Positions 1 to 5,830 of a stretch of 8,109 bases of DNA are shown in pieces. Under the pieces are notes generated by a model, which was not told where the DNA came from, did not search any database, and was given only the letters and a program-made list of their open reading frames with translations. The stretch comes from Gammaproteobacteria bacterium. GTDB lineage: Bacteria > Pseudomonadota > Gammaproteobacteria > Pseudomonadales > Pseudohongiellaceae. Each line of letters opens with the position of its first letter. Position 1 is the first letter of the stretch. Where the stretch lies: contig DMJN01000253.1 of NCBI GenBank assembly GCA_003451715.1, positions 1 to 8,109 of the forward strand, written 5' to 3'. Made by a program: the position numbers and the translations under genes.

Positions 1-1835
1 ACGTGATTAACCAGGTTCACCGAACCGAGGTTACACACGGCTATTTCGTCCTGGCTGGTATTCAGGGTGATTTCAGTGCACAGGTTGGATGAGTGAATAG
101 TGCCGACGTGCTGCTGCGGTGACCTGACATTACAGCTGTCCTTGAAGGTAATCCACGGGTGCCCGGTTTCGAACAACATGGAGATCATCTTGCGCCACAG
201 GTCGGAGGCTTTAATGGTCTTACAGGGTTTGATCTCTCCTGCTGCCGCCTTGCGTTCATATTTCTGGTAGGCGTCTTCGAAGGCTTTGCCGTGTAGATCA
301 TGTAGCTCGGGTACTGTATTGGGTGAGAACAGGGTCCATTCCTGGTCATTAAAGACGCGCTTCATGAACAGGTCGGGAATCCAATTCGCGGTGTTCATGT
401 CATGGGCGCGGCGTCGGTCGTCACCGGTGTTTTTGCGAAGCTCGAGGAATTCCTCGATATCCAGGTGCCAGGTTTCCAGGTAGGAACACACGGCGCCCTT
501 GCGTTTGCCGCCTTGATTAACTGCCACGGCAGTGTCATTGACTACCTTGAGAAAGGGTACGACGCCCTGTGATTTACCATTGGTACCCTTGATGTGTGCC
601 CCGAGAGCTCGGACCGGGGTCCAGTCATTACCCAGACCGCCCGCCCATTTGGACAGCATGGCGTTATCACGAATCGACGAATAAATACCATGCAGATCGT
701 CAGGTATGGTGGTGAGAAAACAGGAGGATAATTGGGGGCGCAGCGTACCTGAATTAAAGAGCTGGGGCGTAGATACCATGTAATCGAAACTGGATATCAA
801 ATTGTAGAACTCGATGGCGCGTTGCTCGCGGTTACCCTCTGCCGAAGCCAGTCCCATGGCTACTCGCATGAAGAACACCTGTGGCAACTCGAATCGAATT
901 CCTTCACTGTGGATAAAGTAACGGTCGTAGAGGGTCTGCAATCCGAGATAGGTAAACTGCTGGTCCCGTTCTGCCTTCAAAGCCTCGCCGAGTACGGTGA
1001 GATCAAATTCCAACAGGTGGGGAGATAATAAATCCAGCTCAACACCTTTTTCGATGTACGGCCTGAGGGTGGCTGCATAGCGATAGTGCATTTCAGACTG
1101 AGTCGCTGCATCGGTGATGCCTAGAAAACTCAGCGCTTCGGAACGCAAGGTATCCATCAACAGCCTGGCCGTGACGTAAGAATAGTTCGGATCCCGCTCC
1201 ACCAGCGTGCGGGCACACATAACCAGTGAGGTGCGTACGTCCTCCATCTTTACACCAGGGTAGAGATTCTTGAGTGTCTCATTGTAGATTGTCTCGCCGG
1301 ACACATCGTTCAGGCCTTCGCAGGCTTCGGTGATGACGGTGCGCAGTCGAACAGTGTCTAACAGGCCCTGTTGGCCGTCTTCAAAAGTGACGGTGATCTC
1401 AGGATGTTTGGGTTGCTCCGCCTCCTGCTTCTGCTCGCGCAGACGGGTGTGCTCGGCCCGGTAAATCACATAACTCCTGGCGATCTTGTGCTCACCAGTG
1501 CGCATCAGGGCCAGTTCGACCTGGTCCTGTATGTCTTCGATATGGATGGTGCCTCCGGAAGGCATCCGGCGCCGGAAGATGACAGTGATCTGGCTCGCTA
1601 ATTGGGCGACGGACTCATGAATTCGAGAGGAAGCTGCAGCATTACCACCTTCGACGGCCAGATAGGCCTTGGTAATGGCAACAGAAATCTTGGACTCATC
1701 ATAAGCCACCACTGCACCATTTCTTTTGATAACGCGCAGTTGCCCCGGTGCGGTTGATACCACTGTAATTGCGTCGTCATCTTTGGGAGTAGCGGTTTGA
1801 GAAGAGCCACCTGTTGTTTGTACATCAGTCTGCAT
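1..1835 (-). CDS. nrdA: Ribonucleoside-diphosphate reductase, class Ia large (alpha) subunit, N-terminal 611 codons
   Basis: NrdA reduces ribonucleoside diphosphates to deoxyribonucleotides in the cytoplasm, using a radical generated by the NrdB partner (not in the window). The frame is open from the ATG at 1835 to the left edge with no stop. Residues about 33-126 form an ATP-cone (VIKRNG at 35-40, ending VIYR). A second, divergent cone-like segment follows at about 147-220, an arrangement known in Pseudomonas aeruginosa NrdA. Catalytic features visible are the redox cysteine in LSSCF (Cys372), the radical-site triad in SNLCTE (Asn584, Cys586, Glu588) and the second redox cysteine in AVCNLG (Cys601). 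The radical-transfer tyrosines and C-terminal cysteine pair lie beyond the edge. GGAG at 1842-1845, six bases from the ATG, fixes the start. An NrdR box lies about 275 bases upstream. Identity is certain; full length is unknown, but similar double-cone enzymes are well over 900 residues. Confidence 0.97.
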   Translation of the reverse strand, partial: MQTDVQTTGGSSQTATPKDDDAITVVSTAPGQLRVIKRNGAVVAYDESKISVAITKAYLAVEGGNAAASSRIHESVAQLASQITVIFRRRMPSGGTIHIEDIQDQVELALMRTGEHKIARSYVIYRAEHTRLREQKQEAEQPKHPEITVTFEDGQQGLLDTVRLRTVITEACEGLNDVSGETIYNETLKNLYPGVKMEDVRTSLVMCARTLVERDPNYSYVTARLLMDTLRSEALSFLGITDAATQSEMHYRYAATLRPYIEKGVELDLLSPHLLEFDLTVLGEALKAERDQQFTYLGLQTLYDRYFIHSEGIRFELPQVFFMRVAMGLASAEGNREQRAIEFYNLISSFDYMVSTPQLFNSGTLRPQLSSCFLTTIPDDLHGIYSSIRDNAMLSKWAGGLGNDWTPVRALGAHIKGTNGKSQGVVPFLKVVNDTAVAVNQGGKRKGAVCSYLETWHLDIEEFLELRKNTGDDRRRAHDMNTANWIPDLFMKRVFNDQEWTLFSPNTVPELHDLHGKAFEDAYQKYERKAAAGEIKPCKTIKASDLWRKMISMLFETGHPWITFKDSCNVRSPQQHVGTIHSSNLCTEITLNTSQDEIAVCNLGSVNLVNH

Positions 1836-2100
1836 TAAATACTCCGAGTGCTAACTACTTTGTGCTCTTGTTTGAATTGGATCTTGCTTGTTATCCGGAC
1901 ACGGTTTGCACCTGGCCGGACTGACCGTCACTACGGGGATGAAGAGACTGGCTAAGATTTAGTCAGCGAGTTAACCCTATCCTTACCGGAACCGCTGGCA
2001 ATCAATCACCCCAAAGTTCACGGTCAGCAATCCCCGTCGACCTGAGGCTGTACACGAAATCCAACCCATCAGATTTCATATGCAGCTGCCAGGCAGCGTT
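1836..2100 (-). promoter_or_regulatory. Long, possibly structured nrdA 5' leader
   Basis: If transcription starts just downstream of the NrdR box, nrdA has a leader of about 265 nt. In transcript order it contains segment A (ACGGGGAT, 2037-2030), segment B (CTGACCGT, 2027-2020), a hairpin (CTGACTAA, loop ATC, TTAGCCAG; 1966-1948, one mismatch), segment A' (ATCCCCGT, 1940-1933) and segment B' (ACGGTCAG, 1928-1921). A is perfectly complementary to A' and B to B', eight bases each, and the order A-B-A'-B' is that of a pseudoknot or of two mutually exclusive helices. The last arm ends 85 bases before the ATG. I recognise no named riboswitch class here. Complementarity is seen directly; folding and function are inference. 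Confidence 0.35.
2085..2097. repeat. 13-bp palindrome beside the NrdR box
   Basis: GCTGCCAGGCAGC is a perfect 6+1+6 palindrome that starts 11 bases from the NrdR box on the nrdA side, close to the expected nrdA transcription start. It could be a second operator or a short hairpin at the very 5' end of the transcript. Seen directly; no regulator is recognised. Confidence 0.35.
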
Positions 2101-2108
2101 AAAGCCAT

Positions 2109-2124
2109 ATACTATATATTGTGT
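2109..2124. promoter_or_regulatory. NrdR box (ribonucleotide reductase repressor site)
   Basis: The 16 bases ATACTATATATTGTGT match the NrdR-box consensus acaCwAtATaTwGtgt at 15 of 16 positions, including the whole palindromic core. NrdR is the ATP/dATP-sensing repressor that binds such boxes upstream of nrd operons. On the minus strand the box contains TATAGT (2116-2111), a good -10 candidate for nrdA, so binding would block the promoter. NrdR boxes usually come in pairs about three helical turns apart; I see only one good copy. Confidence 0.75.
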
Positions 2125-2195
2125 TTTTGCGGCTGGACTTTAATTGTTTTTTTAAATGAGCCTGGAACCCGTGGATTACCCAAAAACAATCTAAA

Positions 2196-2208
2196 ATAAC
2201 CGGGTTAT
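2196..2208. repeat. 13-bp palindrome upstream of the nrdA promoter
   Basis: ATAACCGGGTTAT is a perfect 6+1+6 palindrome about 70 bases upstream of the NrdR box relative to nrdA. Its symmetry suits a dimeric DNA-binding protein, but I recognise no specific consensus. Confidence 0.3.
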
Positions 2209-2225
2209 CTCCCCAGTTTATATCA

Positions 2226-2301
2226 AGTGCTCTTCTTATTATTAACCTCGAGCACTGTCTCTAAGCACCCGATTTTTCGAATTATTTTAACCTTAGACAG
2301 T
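2226..2301. repeat. Overlapping inverted repeats in the AT-rich intergenic region
   Basis: AGTGCTC (2226-2232) is mirrored by GAGCACT (2250-2256). The adjoining ACTGTCTCTAAG (2254-2265) is complementary, apart from a two-base bulge, to CTTAGACAGT (2292-2301). The two hairpins share bases 2254-2256, so they cannot both form fully. No U-rich tail follows on either strand, so these are not obvious terminators. They could be part of a small RNA or binding sites; nothing here establishes which. Confidence 0.3.
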
Positions 2302-2522
2302 AAGAGAAGCCCTTGATTTACGCTTCACTAATACAACATATAGACAAGCTATAAATCACCAACACAAGATAATGCGGTTATAGGGTGAATGCAAGTGATT
2401 TCTTTGTGTGTTTATTGTGGGCAAATTGTGAATAGCTTGTTGTTGTAATTGGAAAAATCGAATTAACGGAGTGCAGATCGGGGTGCAGGGATTGTTGCTC
2501 AAAATCTATTCGGAAATCGCTT
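2302..2522. other. AT-rich intergenic stretch with no recognised gene
   Basis: This stretch lies between the argF terminator-like hairpin and the inverted repeats upstream of nrdA. A minus-strand open frame crosses it (2378-2608), but it has no recognisable domain, no clear ribosome binding site and runs through the argF 3' hairpins. On the minus strand TTGCAT, a 17-base gap and TATCTT (about 2393-2365) resemble a weak sigma-70 promoter pointing towards nrdA. No RNA gene or strong motif is visible. Confidence 0.3.
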
Positions 2523-2550
2523 AAAAATTGCCCAGATAGGAGGCTGGGAA
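2523..2550 (-). terminator. Probable intrinsic terminator of argF
   Basis: Read on the minus strand, CCCAG (2548-2544) and CTGGG (2535-2531) form a five-pair stem with an eight-base loop. The flanking TT/AA can extend it past a bulged C. It is followed by CAATTTTT (to 2523). A short GC stem plus T-run about 110 bases downstream of the argF stop is the best terminator candidate for that gene. The stem is short, so efficiency is uncertain. Confidence 0.45.
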
Positions 2551-2570
2551 AGCAGCAACGGCCAGCAACA

Positions 2571-2598
2571 GGCAAACCACAATATCTTGTGGTTTGCC
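2571..2598 (-). repeat. Perfect 12-bp stem-loop downstream of argF
   Basis: GGCAAACCACAA and TTGTGGTTTGCC are exact reverse complements separated by TATC, giving a 12-pair stem with a four-base loop. It starts 57 bases after the argF stop. No T-run follows on either strand, so alone it is not a standard intrinsic terminator. It could protect the argF mRNA 3' end after trimming from the terminator further downstream. Confidence 0.55.
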
Positions 2599-2615
2599 AG
2601 CGGTTCAAAATTGTC

Positions 2616-2646
2616 GAGAAATCAGTGAGAAATCAGTGAGAAATCA
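2616..2646. repeat. Three tandem 11-bp repeats after the argF stop
   Basis: GAGAAATCAGT occurs at 2616-2626 and 2627-2637, followed by GAGAAATCA at 2638-2646, so there are two exact copies and a third missing its last two bases. The array ends nine bases from the argF stop codon. It looks like replication-slippage expansion and may vary in copy number between strains. Confidence 0.85.
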
Positions 2647-2655
2647 CCACATCTG

Positions 2656-3552
2656 TCAGTGTGCCAGCAATGCTTCCAGCAAGGCCTTCTGCGAATGCAT
2701 GCGATTCTCCGCCTCGTCCCAGACCACACTGTCGGGGGCGTCAAGCACCTCAGCACTAACTTCTTCGCCGCGATGGGCGGGCAGACAGTGCATGAATAGT
2801 GCATCACTGCTGGCCAAAGCCATCAAATCGGGCGTGACTTCATAGTCGGCGAAAGCTTGCTGGCGTTTCAGTTGTTCTGTTTCCTGGCCCATGGAGGCCC
2901 ACACATCTGTTACTACCAGGTCTACATCTTTAATGGCCTGCCTTGGATCATGCAGCACCGAGACTCGCTCGCTACCGGCTGAGATGAGCTCCGCTTTGGG
3001 TTCGAATTCGGGAGGGCAAGCGATGAGTAGCTCGAAATCGAAGACTGTGGCAGCGTTGATATAGGATTGGCACATGTTATTGCCGTCTCCAACCCAGGCT
3101 ACCCGGCGTCCGCTAATCGCACCTCGGTGTTCAATGAATGTTTGCATATCCGCCAGTAATTGACAGGGGTGAAAATCGTCGCTGAGAGCATTGATGATCG
3201 GCACCTGCGAGTGTGCTGCAAACCGCTCAAGCTTGGCATGTTCGAAAGTGCGGATGGCCAGGCAATCAAGCATGTGTGACAATACGCGGGCCGTATCTCC
3301 AATAGGCTCTCCACGACCCAGCTGAGAGTCAGTAGTGGAGAGGAATAGCGAGGCACCCTGCATCTGTGTCATGGCGACTTCGAAGGCAACCCGGGTCCGT
3401 GTTGAAGATTTTTCGAAGATCAGGCCGAGGGTCTTATGCGCCTGGCTGCCAGCCAGTGAGGGATCCCGTTTCAATTCGATGGCCCGTTCAACGATGCCCA
3501 GTACGTCTGTACGCGGCAGGTCCAACAGGGTTAAGAAATGCTGCACACTCAT
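2656..3552 (-). CDS. argF: Ornithine carbamoyltransferase (anabolic)
   Basis: This 298-residue enzyme transfers the carbamoyl group from carbamoyl phosphate to ornithine, giving citrulline, the sixth step of arginine synthesis; it acts in the cytoplasm, normally as a trimer. Visible signatures in order are SSTRTR (49-54, carbamoyl-phosphate loop), HPCQLLAD (128-135), DVWASMG (216-222, the SMG ornithine loop), MHCLPAHRG (254-262, with the ornithine-binding Cys256) and the C-terminal ENRMHSQKA (282-290). The SMG loop and HCLP motif identify it as an ornithine rather than an aspartate carbamoyltransferase. Its length fits the Pseudomonas-type anabolic enzyme (about 305) and is shorter than E. 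coli ArgF/ArgI (about 334). AAGG lies 12 bases before the ATG, a rather long spacing. It is transcribed alone, divergent from the hydantoinase gene; the distant argG supplies the next pathway step. Confidence 0.96.
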   Translation of the reverse strand: MSVQHFLTLLDLPRTDVLGIVERAIELKRDPSLAGSQAHKTLGLIFEKSSTRTRVAFEVAMTQMQGASLFLSTTDSQLGRGEPIGDTARVLSHMLDCLAIRTFEHAKLERFAAHSQVPIINALSDDFHPCQLLADMQTFIEHRGAISGRRVAWVGDGNNMCQSYINAATVFDFELLIACPPEFEPKAELISAGSERVSVLHDPRQAIKDVDLVVTDVWASMGQETEQLKRQQAFADYEVTPDLMALASSDALFMHCLPAHRGEEVSAEVLDAPDSVVWDEAENRMHSQKALLEALLAH

Positions 3553-3577
3553 AGTCGTTGGTTACCTTGCAGAAAGC

Positions 3578-3600
3578 AAAAAGGGCAGCTCACGCTACCC
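3578..3600 (-). terminator. Terminator-like hairpin in the argF leader (candidate attenuator)
   Basis: On the minus strand GGGTAGC-GTGA-GCTGCCC (3600-3583) forms a seven-pair stem with one G-U pair and a GTGA loop, followed at once by TTTTTGCTTTCT. This has the form of an intrinsic terminator but sits 25 bases upstream of the argF start codon, between the predicted promoter and the gene. It may be an attenuator or a 5' stabilising hairpin. If the promoter below is right, the hairpin begins only a few bases after the transcription start, which is unusually close for attenuation. Confidence 0.5.
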
Positions 3601-3613
3601 AATAAAGGGGGCC

Positions 3614-3642
3614 ATTTTAGCCAGTTCTGTATCACGGAGCAA
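3614..3642 (-). promoter_or_regulatory. Predicted sigma-70 promoter of argF
   Basis: On the minus strand TTGCTC (3642-3637) and TAAAAT (3619-3614) are separated by exactly 17 bases. The -10 element matches the consensus at five of six positions and the -35 at three of six. Transcription would start near 3607, giving a leader of about 55 nt. No ArgR operator (ARG box) is recognisable around it. Confidence 0.5.
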
Positions 3643-3709
3643 TGGTGGATGAAGGGCGCGGCCGCTCTAATTGTCTTTGCTGGCACCTTTCGCTAGGCTC
3701 TGTGGCGTA

Positions 3710-5290
3710 ATGAGTGGACTGCAAGCCATGAAACAGATGAATGCCATAGAACTGAAGTTGTTTTCCAGCCGGGTGTCCGCCATCTGTGAGGAGATGGGCG
3801 TGGTATTGAGGCGTGCGGCGTTCTCGCCCAACATCAAGGATCGTCTGGACTTCTCCTGTGCCCTGTTCGGCGCCGATGGCGAGTTGTTCGCCCAGGCCGA
3901 TCATATGCCGGTGCACCTGGGAAGCATGGCGTTCGCGATGGGATCGGTGGTTAAGGACAGGGATTGGCTGCCCGATGACATGTTGGTCCTCAATGATCCG
4001 TTCCTGGGTGGCACCCATCTTCCCGACGTAACCCTGATCGCACCGGTTTTTACAGCTGATGATGGCGAGTTAGTCGGCTTCGTGGCTAACCGAGCGCATC
4101 ATGCCAATATCGGTTGTGACACACCGGGCTCGATGCCGGTATCAAAGAGTCTGGAGGAAGAGGGCATCATCATTCCACCGACCTGGTTACTGCGGCGGGG
4201 GGAGCTACAGCCCGGCACAGATCACCTGCCGGGTGTCGTTGGCGGCGAACTGCATGGCGACTTTGCCGCCCAGGCAGGTGCTGTCCAGATCGGTGTACTG
4301 CGTCTTAAGCAGCTCATTGCGCGAATGGGCCAGCGGTATTATGTACAGGGTATGAAGCAACTCAACGACTATGCCGAACGCATCGCCGCGCACACCATAG
4401 CGACGCTGCAGTCCGGCCACTACTGCTTCGAGGACTTCCTGGATGATGATGGCTGTGGTACCCGCGATATCAAACTTAAGCTAAAGCTGAGCATCACGGC
4501 AGAGGCGGTAGAGCTGGATTTGACGGAGTCAGCTGGCATGGTTACGGGCAATCTGAATTGCCCGGAGTCGGTAGTTGCAGCCGCAGCTTATTACTGTTTC
4601 CGCTGTTTGATGCCCGATGAAGCGCCGGCTTGTGAAGGGCTGTTCAGGCGTATCCGTATCAGCACCCGCGCCGGATCCATAGTAAATGCCCGGCGACCCG
4701 CGGCAGTGGCTGCGGGCAACGTAGAGACTTCGACCCGCCTGGTAGATCTGGTGTTTGGAGCTCTCGCAAAAGCCTTACCAGAACGAATTCCTGCCGCCAG
4801 TCAGGGCACTATGAATAATGTCGCCATAGGCTACATCGATCTCAATGCAGGAACGCGATGGGATTATTACGAAACCGTGGCTGGTGGGCTCGGTGCCGGG
4901 CCACATTATGCCGGCCTGGATTCGGTGCACAGCCATATAACCAACACCCTCAATACGCCGGTGGAGAGTCTGGAGATGCACTACCCTCTGCGCGTGCGCC
5001 GCTATGCTATCCGGCACAACAGCGGAGGTGACGGCAGGCATCGGGGTGGTAACGGCATCGTTCGTGAATATGAATTTCTGCAAGTCGCCCAACTCAGCCT
5101 GCTGAGTGAGCGTCGTCGCTTCGCACCCTGGGGCTTACAGGGAGGCAGTAACGGAGCGCGGGGCCAGAACTTGCTGAACGGGAAAGAGCTGCCAGGTAAG
5201 TGTACGCTGGATGTGGCAGTAGGCGATCGACTGACTGTCAGCACACCCGGTGGCGGTGGCTGGGGTTTGCCTGATGGTGATTCTTATTAA
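3710..5290 (+). CDS. Hydantoinase B / N-methylhydantoinase B / 5-oxoprolinase beta-family protein (HyuB-like), orphan
   Basis: The family forms ATP-dependent cyclic amidases (N-methylhydantoinase, 5-oxoprolinase, acetone carboxylase relatives) with a HyuA-type partner; the substrate here is unknown. From the ATG at 3710 the protein has 526 residues, full length for the family. Typical blocks are AFSPNIKDRLDFSC (37-50), NDPFLGGTHLPD (95-106), NRAHHANIG (127-135, probable metal-binding histidines), GNVETS (336-341), ASQGTMNN (363-370), YYETVAGGLGAGP (386-398), HSHITNTLNTPVE (407-419), SGGDGRHRGGNG (438-449), LLSERRR (464-470) and PGGGGWG (513-519). Family similarity begins at about residue 10, so ATGs at 3728 or 3737 are also possible starts; an in-frame TTG at 3671 is less likely. 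No strong ribosome binding site is seen. It is divergent from argF, upstream of grxD, and has no HyuA gene beside it. Confidence 0.88.
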   Translation: MSGLQAMKQMNAIELKLFSSRVSAICEEMGVVLRRAAFSPNIKDRLDFSCALFGADGELFAQADHMPVHLGSMAFAMGSVVKDRDWLPDDMLVLNDPFLGGTHLPDVTLIAPVFTADDGELVGFVANRAHHANIGCDTPGSMPVSKSLEEEGIIIPPTWLLRRGELQPGTDHLPGVVGGELHGDFAAQAGAVQIGVLRLKQLIARMGQRYYVQGMKQLNDYAERIAAHTIATLQSGHYCFEDFLDDDGCGTRDIKLKLKLSITAEAVELDLTESAGMVTGNLNCPESVVAAAAYYCFRCLMPDEAPACEGLFRRIRISTRAGSIVNARRPAAVAAGNVETSTRLVDLVFGALAKALPERIPAASQGTMNNVAIGYIDLNAGTRWDYYETVAGGLGAGPHYAGLDSVHSHITNTLNTPVESLEMHYPLRVRRYAIRHNSGGDGRHRGGNGIVREYEFLQVAQLSLLSERRRFAPWGLQGGSNGARGQNLLNGKELPGKCTLDVAVGDRLTVSTPGGGGWGLPDGDSY

Positions 5291-5312
5291 TCCGGGCCTC
5301 TGTAAAATCTGT

Positions 5313-5352
5313 GGGCTTGGAATACACTTCACGCTAACTAGCTGACAAGCCC
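5313..5352. repeat. Inverted repeat between the hydantoinase gene and grxD
   Basis: GGGCTTG (5313-5319) is perfectly complementary to CAAGCCC (5346-5352) across 26 bases. It lies just after the hydantoinase stop codon and could be a weak transcript-end hairpin, but no T-run follows. The rest of the 126-bp gap holds TAAAAT (5304-5309) and TAATAT (5383-5388) as weak -10 candidates for grxD, without convincing -35 elements. Confidence 0.3.
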
Positions 5353-5416
5353 CAAGGCATCGGTGTAAACTTGCTCTCCCTGTAATATTGAACTGAGAAA
5401 ATCGAGGCTGCTGGGC

Positions 5417-5776
5417 ATGAGTGAAGAAGGCACAACCGAACAAACTATTAAAGACCAGATTGAAAGCAACAGTATCCTGCTGTATATGAAAGGCAATCCT
5501 GAGCAGCCCATGTGTGGATTTTCGGCTCAGACCACTCAGGTATTGATGGCCTGCGGTAAGCGTTTTGCCTATGTCGATATTCTCGGTAATCCAGAGATTC
5601 GTGCCACCCTGCCCAAGGTCTCCAATTGGCCAACATTTCCACAATTGTATATCAATGGAGAATTTGTCGGGGGCTGTGACATCGTCACCGAGATGTATGA
5701 GAAAGGCGAATTGCAACCCATGGTTGAAGCTGCCGGGGGCGAATCTGAGAATCCAGAGAGTGAAGTCGAGGGCTAA
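5417..5776 (+). CDS. grxD: Monothiol glutaredoxin, Grx4/GrxD family
   Basis: This 119-residue protein belongs to the CGFS monothiol glutaredoxins, which bind a glutathione-ligated [2Fe-2S] cluster as homodimers or with BolA proteins and deliver clusters to targets in the cytoplasm. Visible signatures are LYMKGNP (22-28, glutathione-contacting Lys25), the active-site CGFS (33-36), WPTFPQ (71-76, cis-proline loop) and GGCD (85-88, glutathione binding). The length is close to E. coli GrxD (about 115); the extra residues are an acidic C-terminal tail (GGESENPESEVEG, 107-119). GAGG nine bases before the ATG at 5417 serves as ribosome binding site. It converges with rnt, leaving 54 bases between stop codons. 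As a monothiol protein it is unlikely to be the reductant of the ribonucleotide reductase in this window. Confidence 0.95.
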   Translation: MSEEGTTEQTIKDQIESNSILLYMKGNPEQPMCGFSAQTTQVLMACGKRFAYVDILGNPEIRATLPKVSNWPTFPQLYINGEFVGGCDIVTEMYEKGELQPMVEAAGGESENPESEVEG

Positions 5777-5830
5777 TTCATTTGGTTAAAAGTGCCAGGT
5801 GTCTTTCTAAAAATATTGGCATGAGAATTT

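Noticed and set aside
286..1825. Plus-strand open frames and a short minus-strand frame inside nrdA
   Set aside because: They are shadows of the uninterrupted nrdA reading frame, which has all its catalytic motifs.
2427..2435. TGTGAATAG as a DnaA box upstream of nrdA
   Set aside because: Two mismatches to TGTGGATAA in an AT-rich region, and no second copy nearby.
2378..2608. A 76-codon minus-strand open frame between argF and nrdA
   Set aside because: No recognisable domain, no clear ribosome binding site, and it runs through the argF 3' stem-loop and terminator-like hairpin.
3658..3665. NotI site GCGGCCGC as a sign of a cloning junction
   Set aside because: Flanking sequence is not vector-like and a single site is unremarkable in chromosomal DNA.
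3681..3693. TGGCAC resembling a sigma-54 -24 element before the hydantoinase gene
   Set aside because: The nearest GC is two bases too close for the fixed GG-to-GC spacing that sigma-54 needs, and TTGC is absent.
3553..3709. ArgR operators (ARG boxes) near argF, also looked for near argG
   Set aside because: No TGAAT/ATTCA-type 18-bp palindrome could be found by eye in either intergenic region.
5793..5821. TGCCA/TGGCA inverted repeat between grxD and rnt as a shared terminator
   Set aside because: Only five pairs across a 19-base gap and no proper T-run; too weak to annotate.
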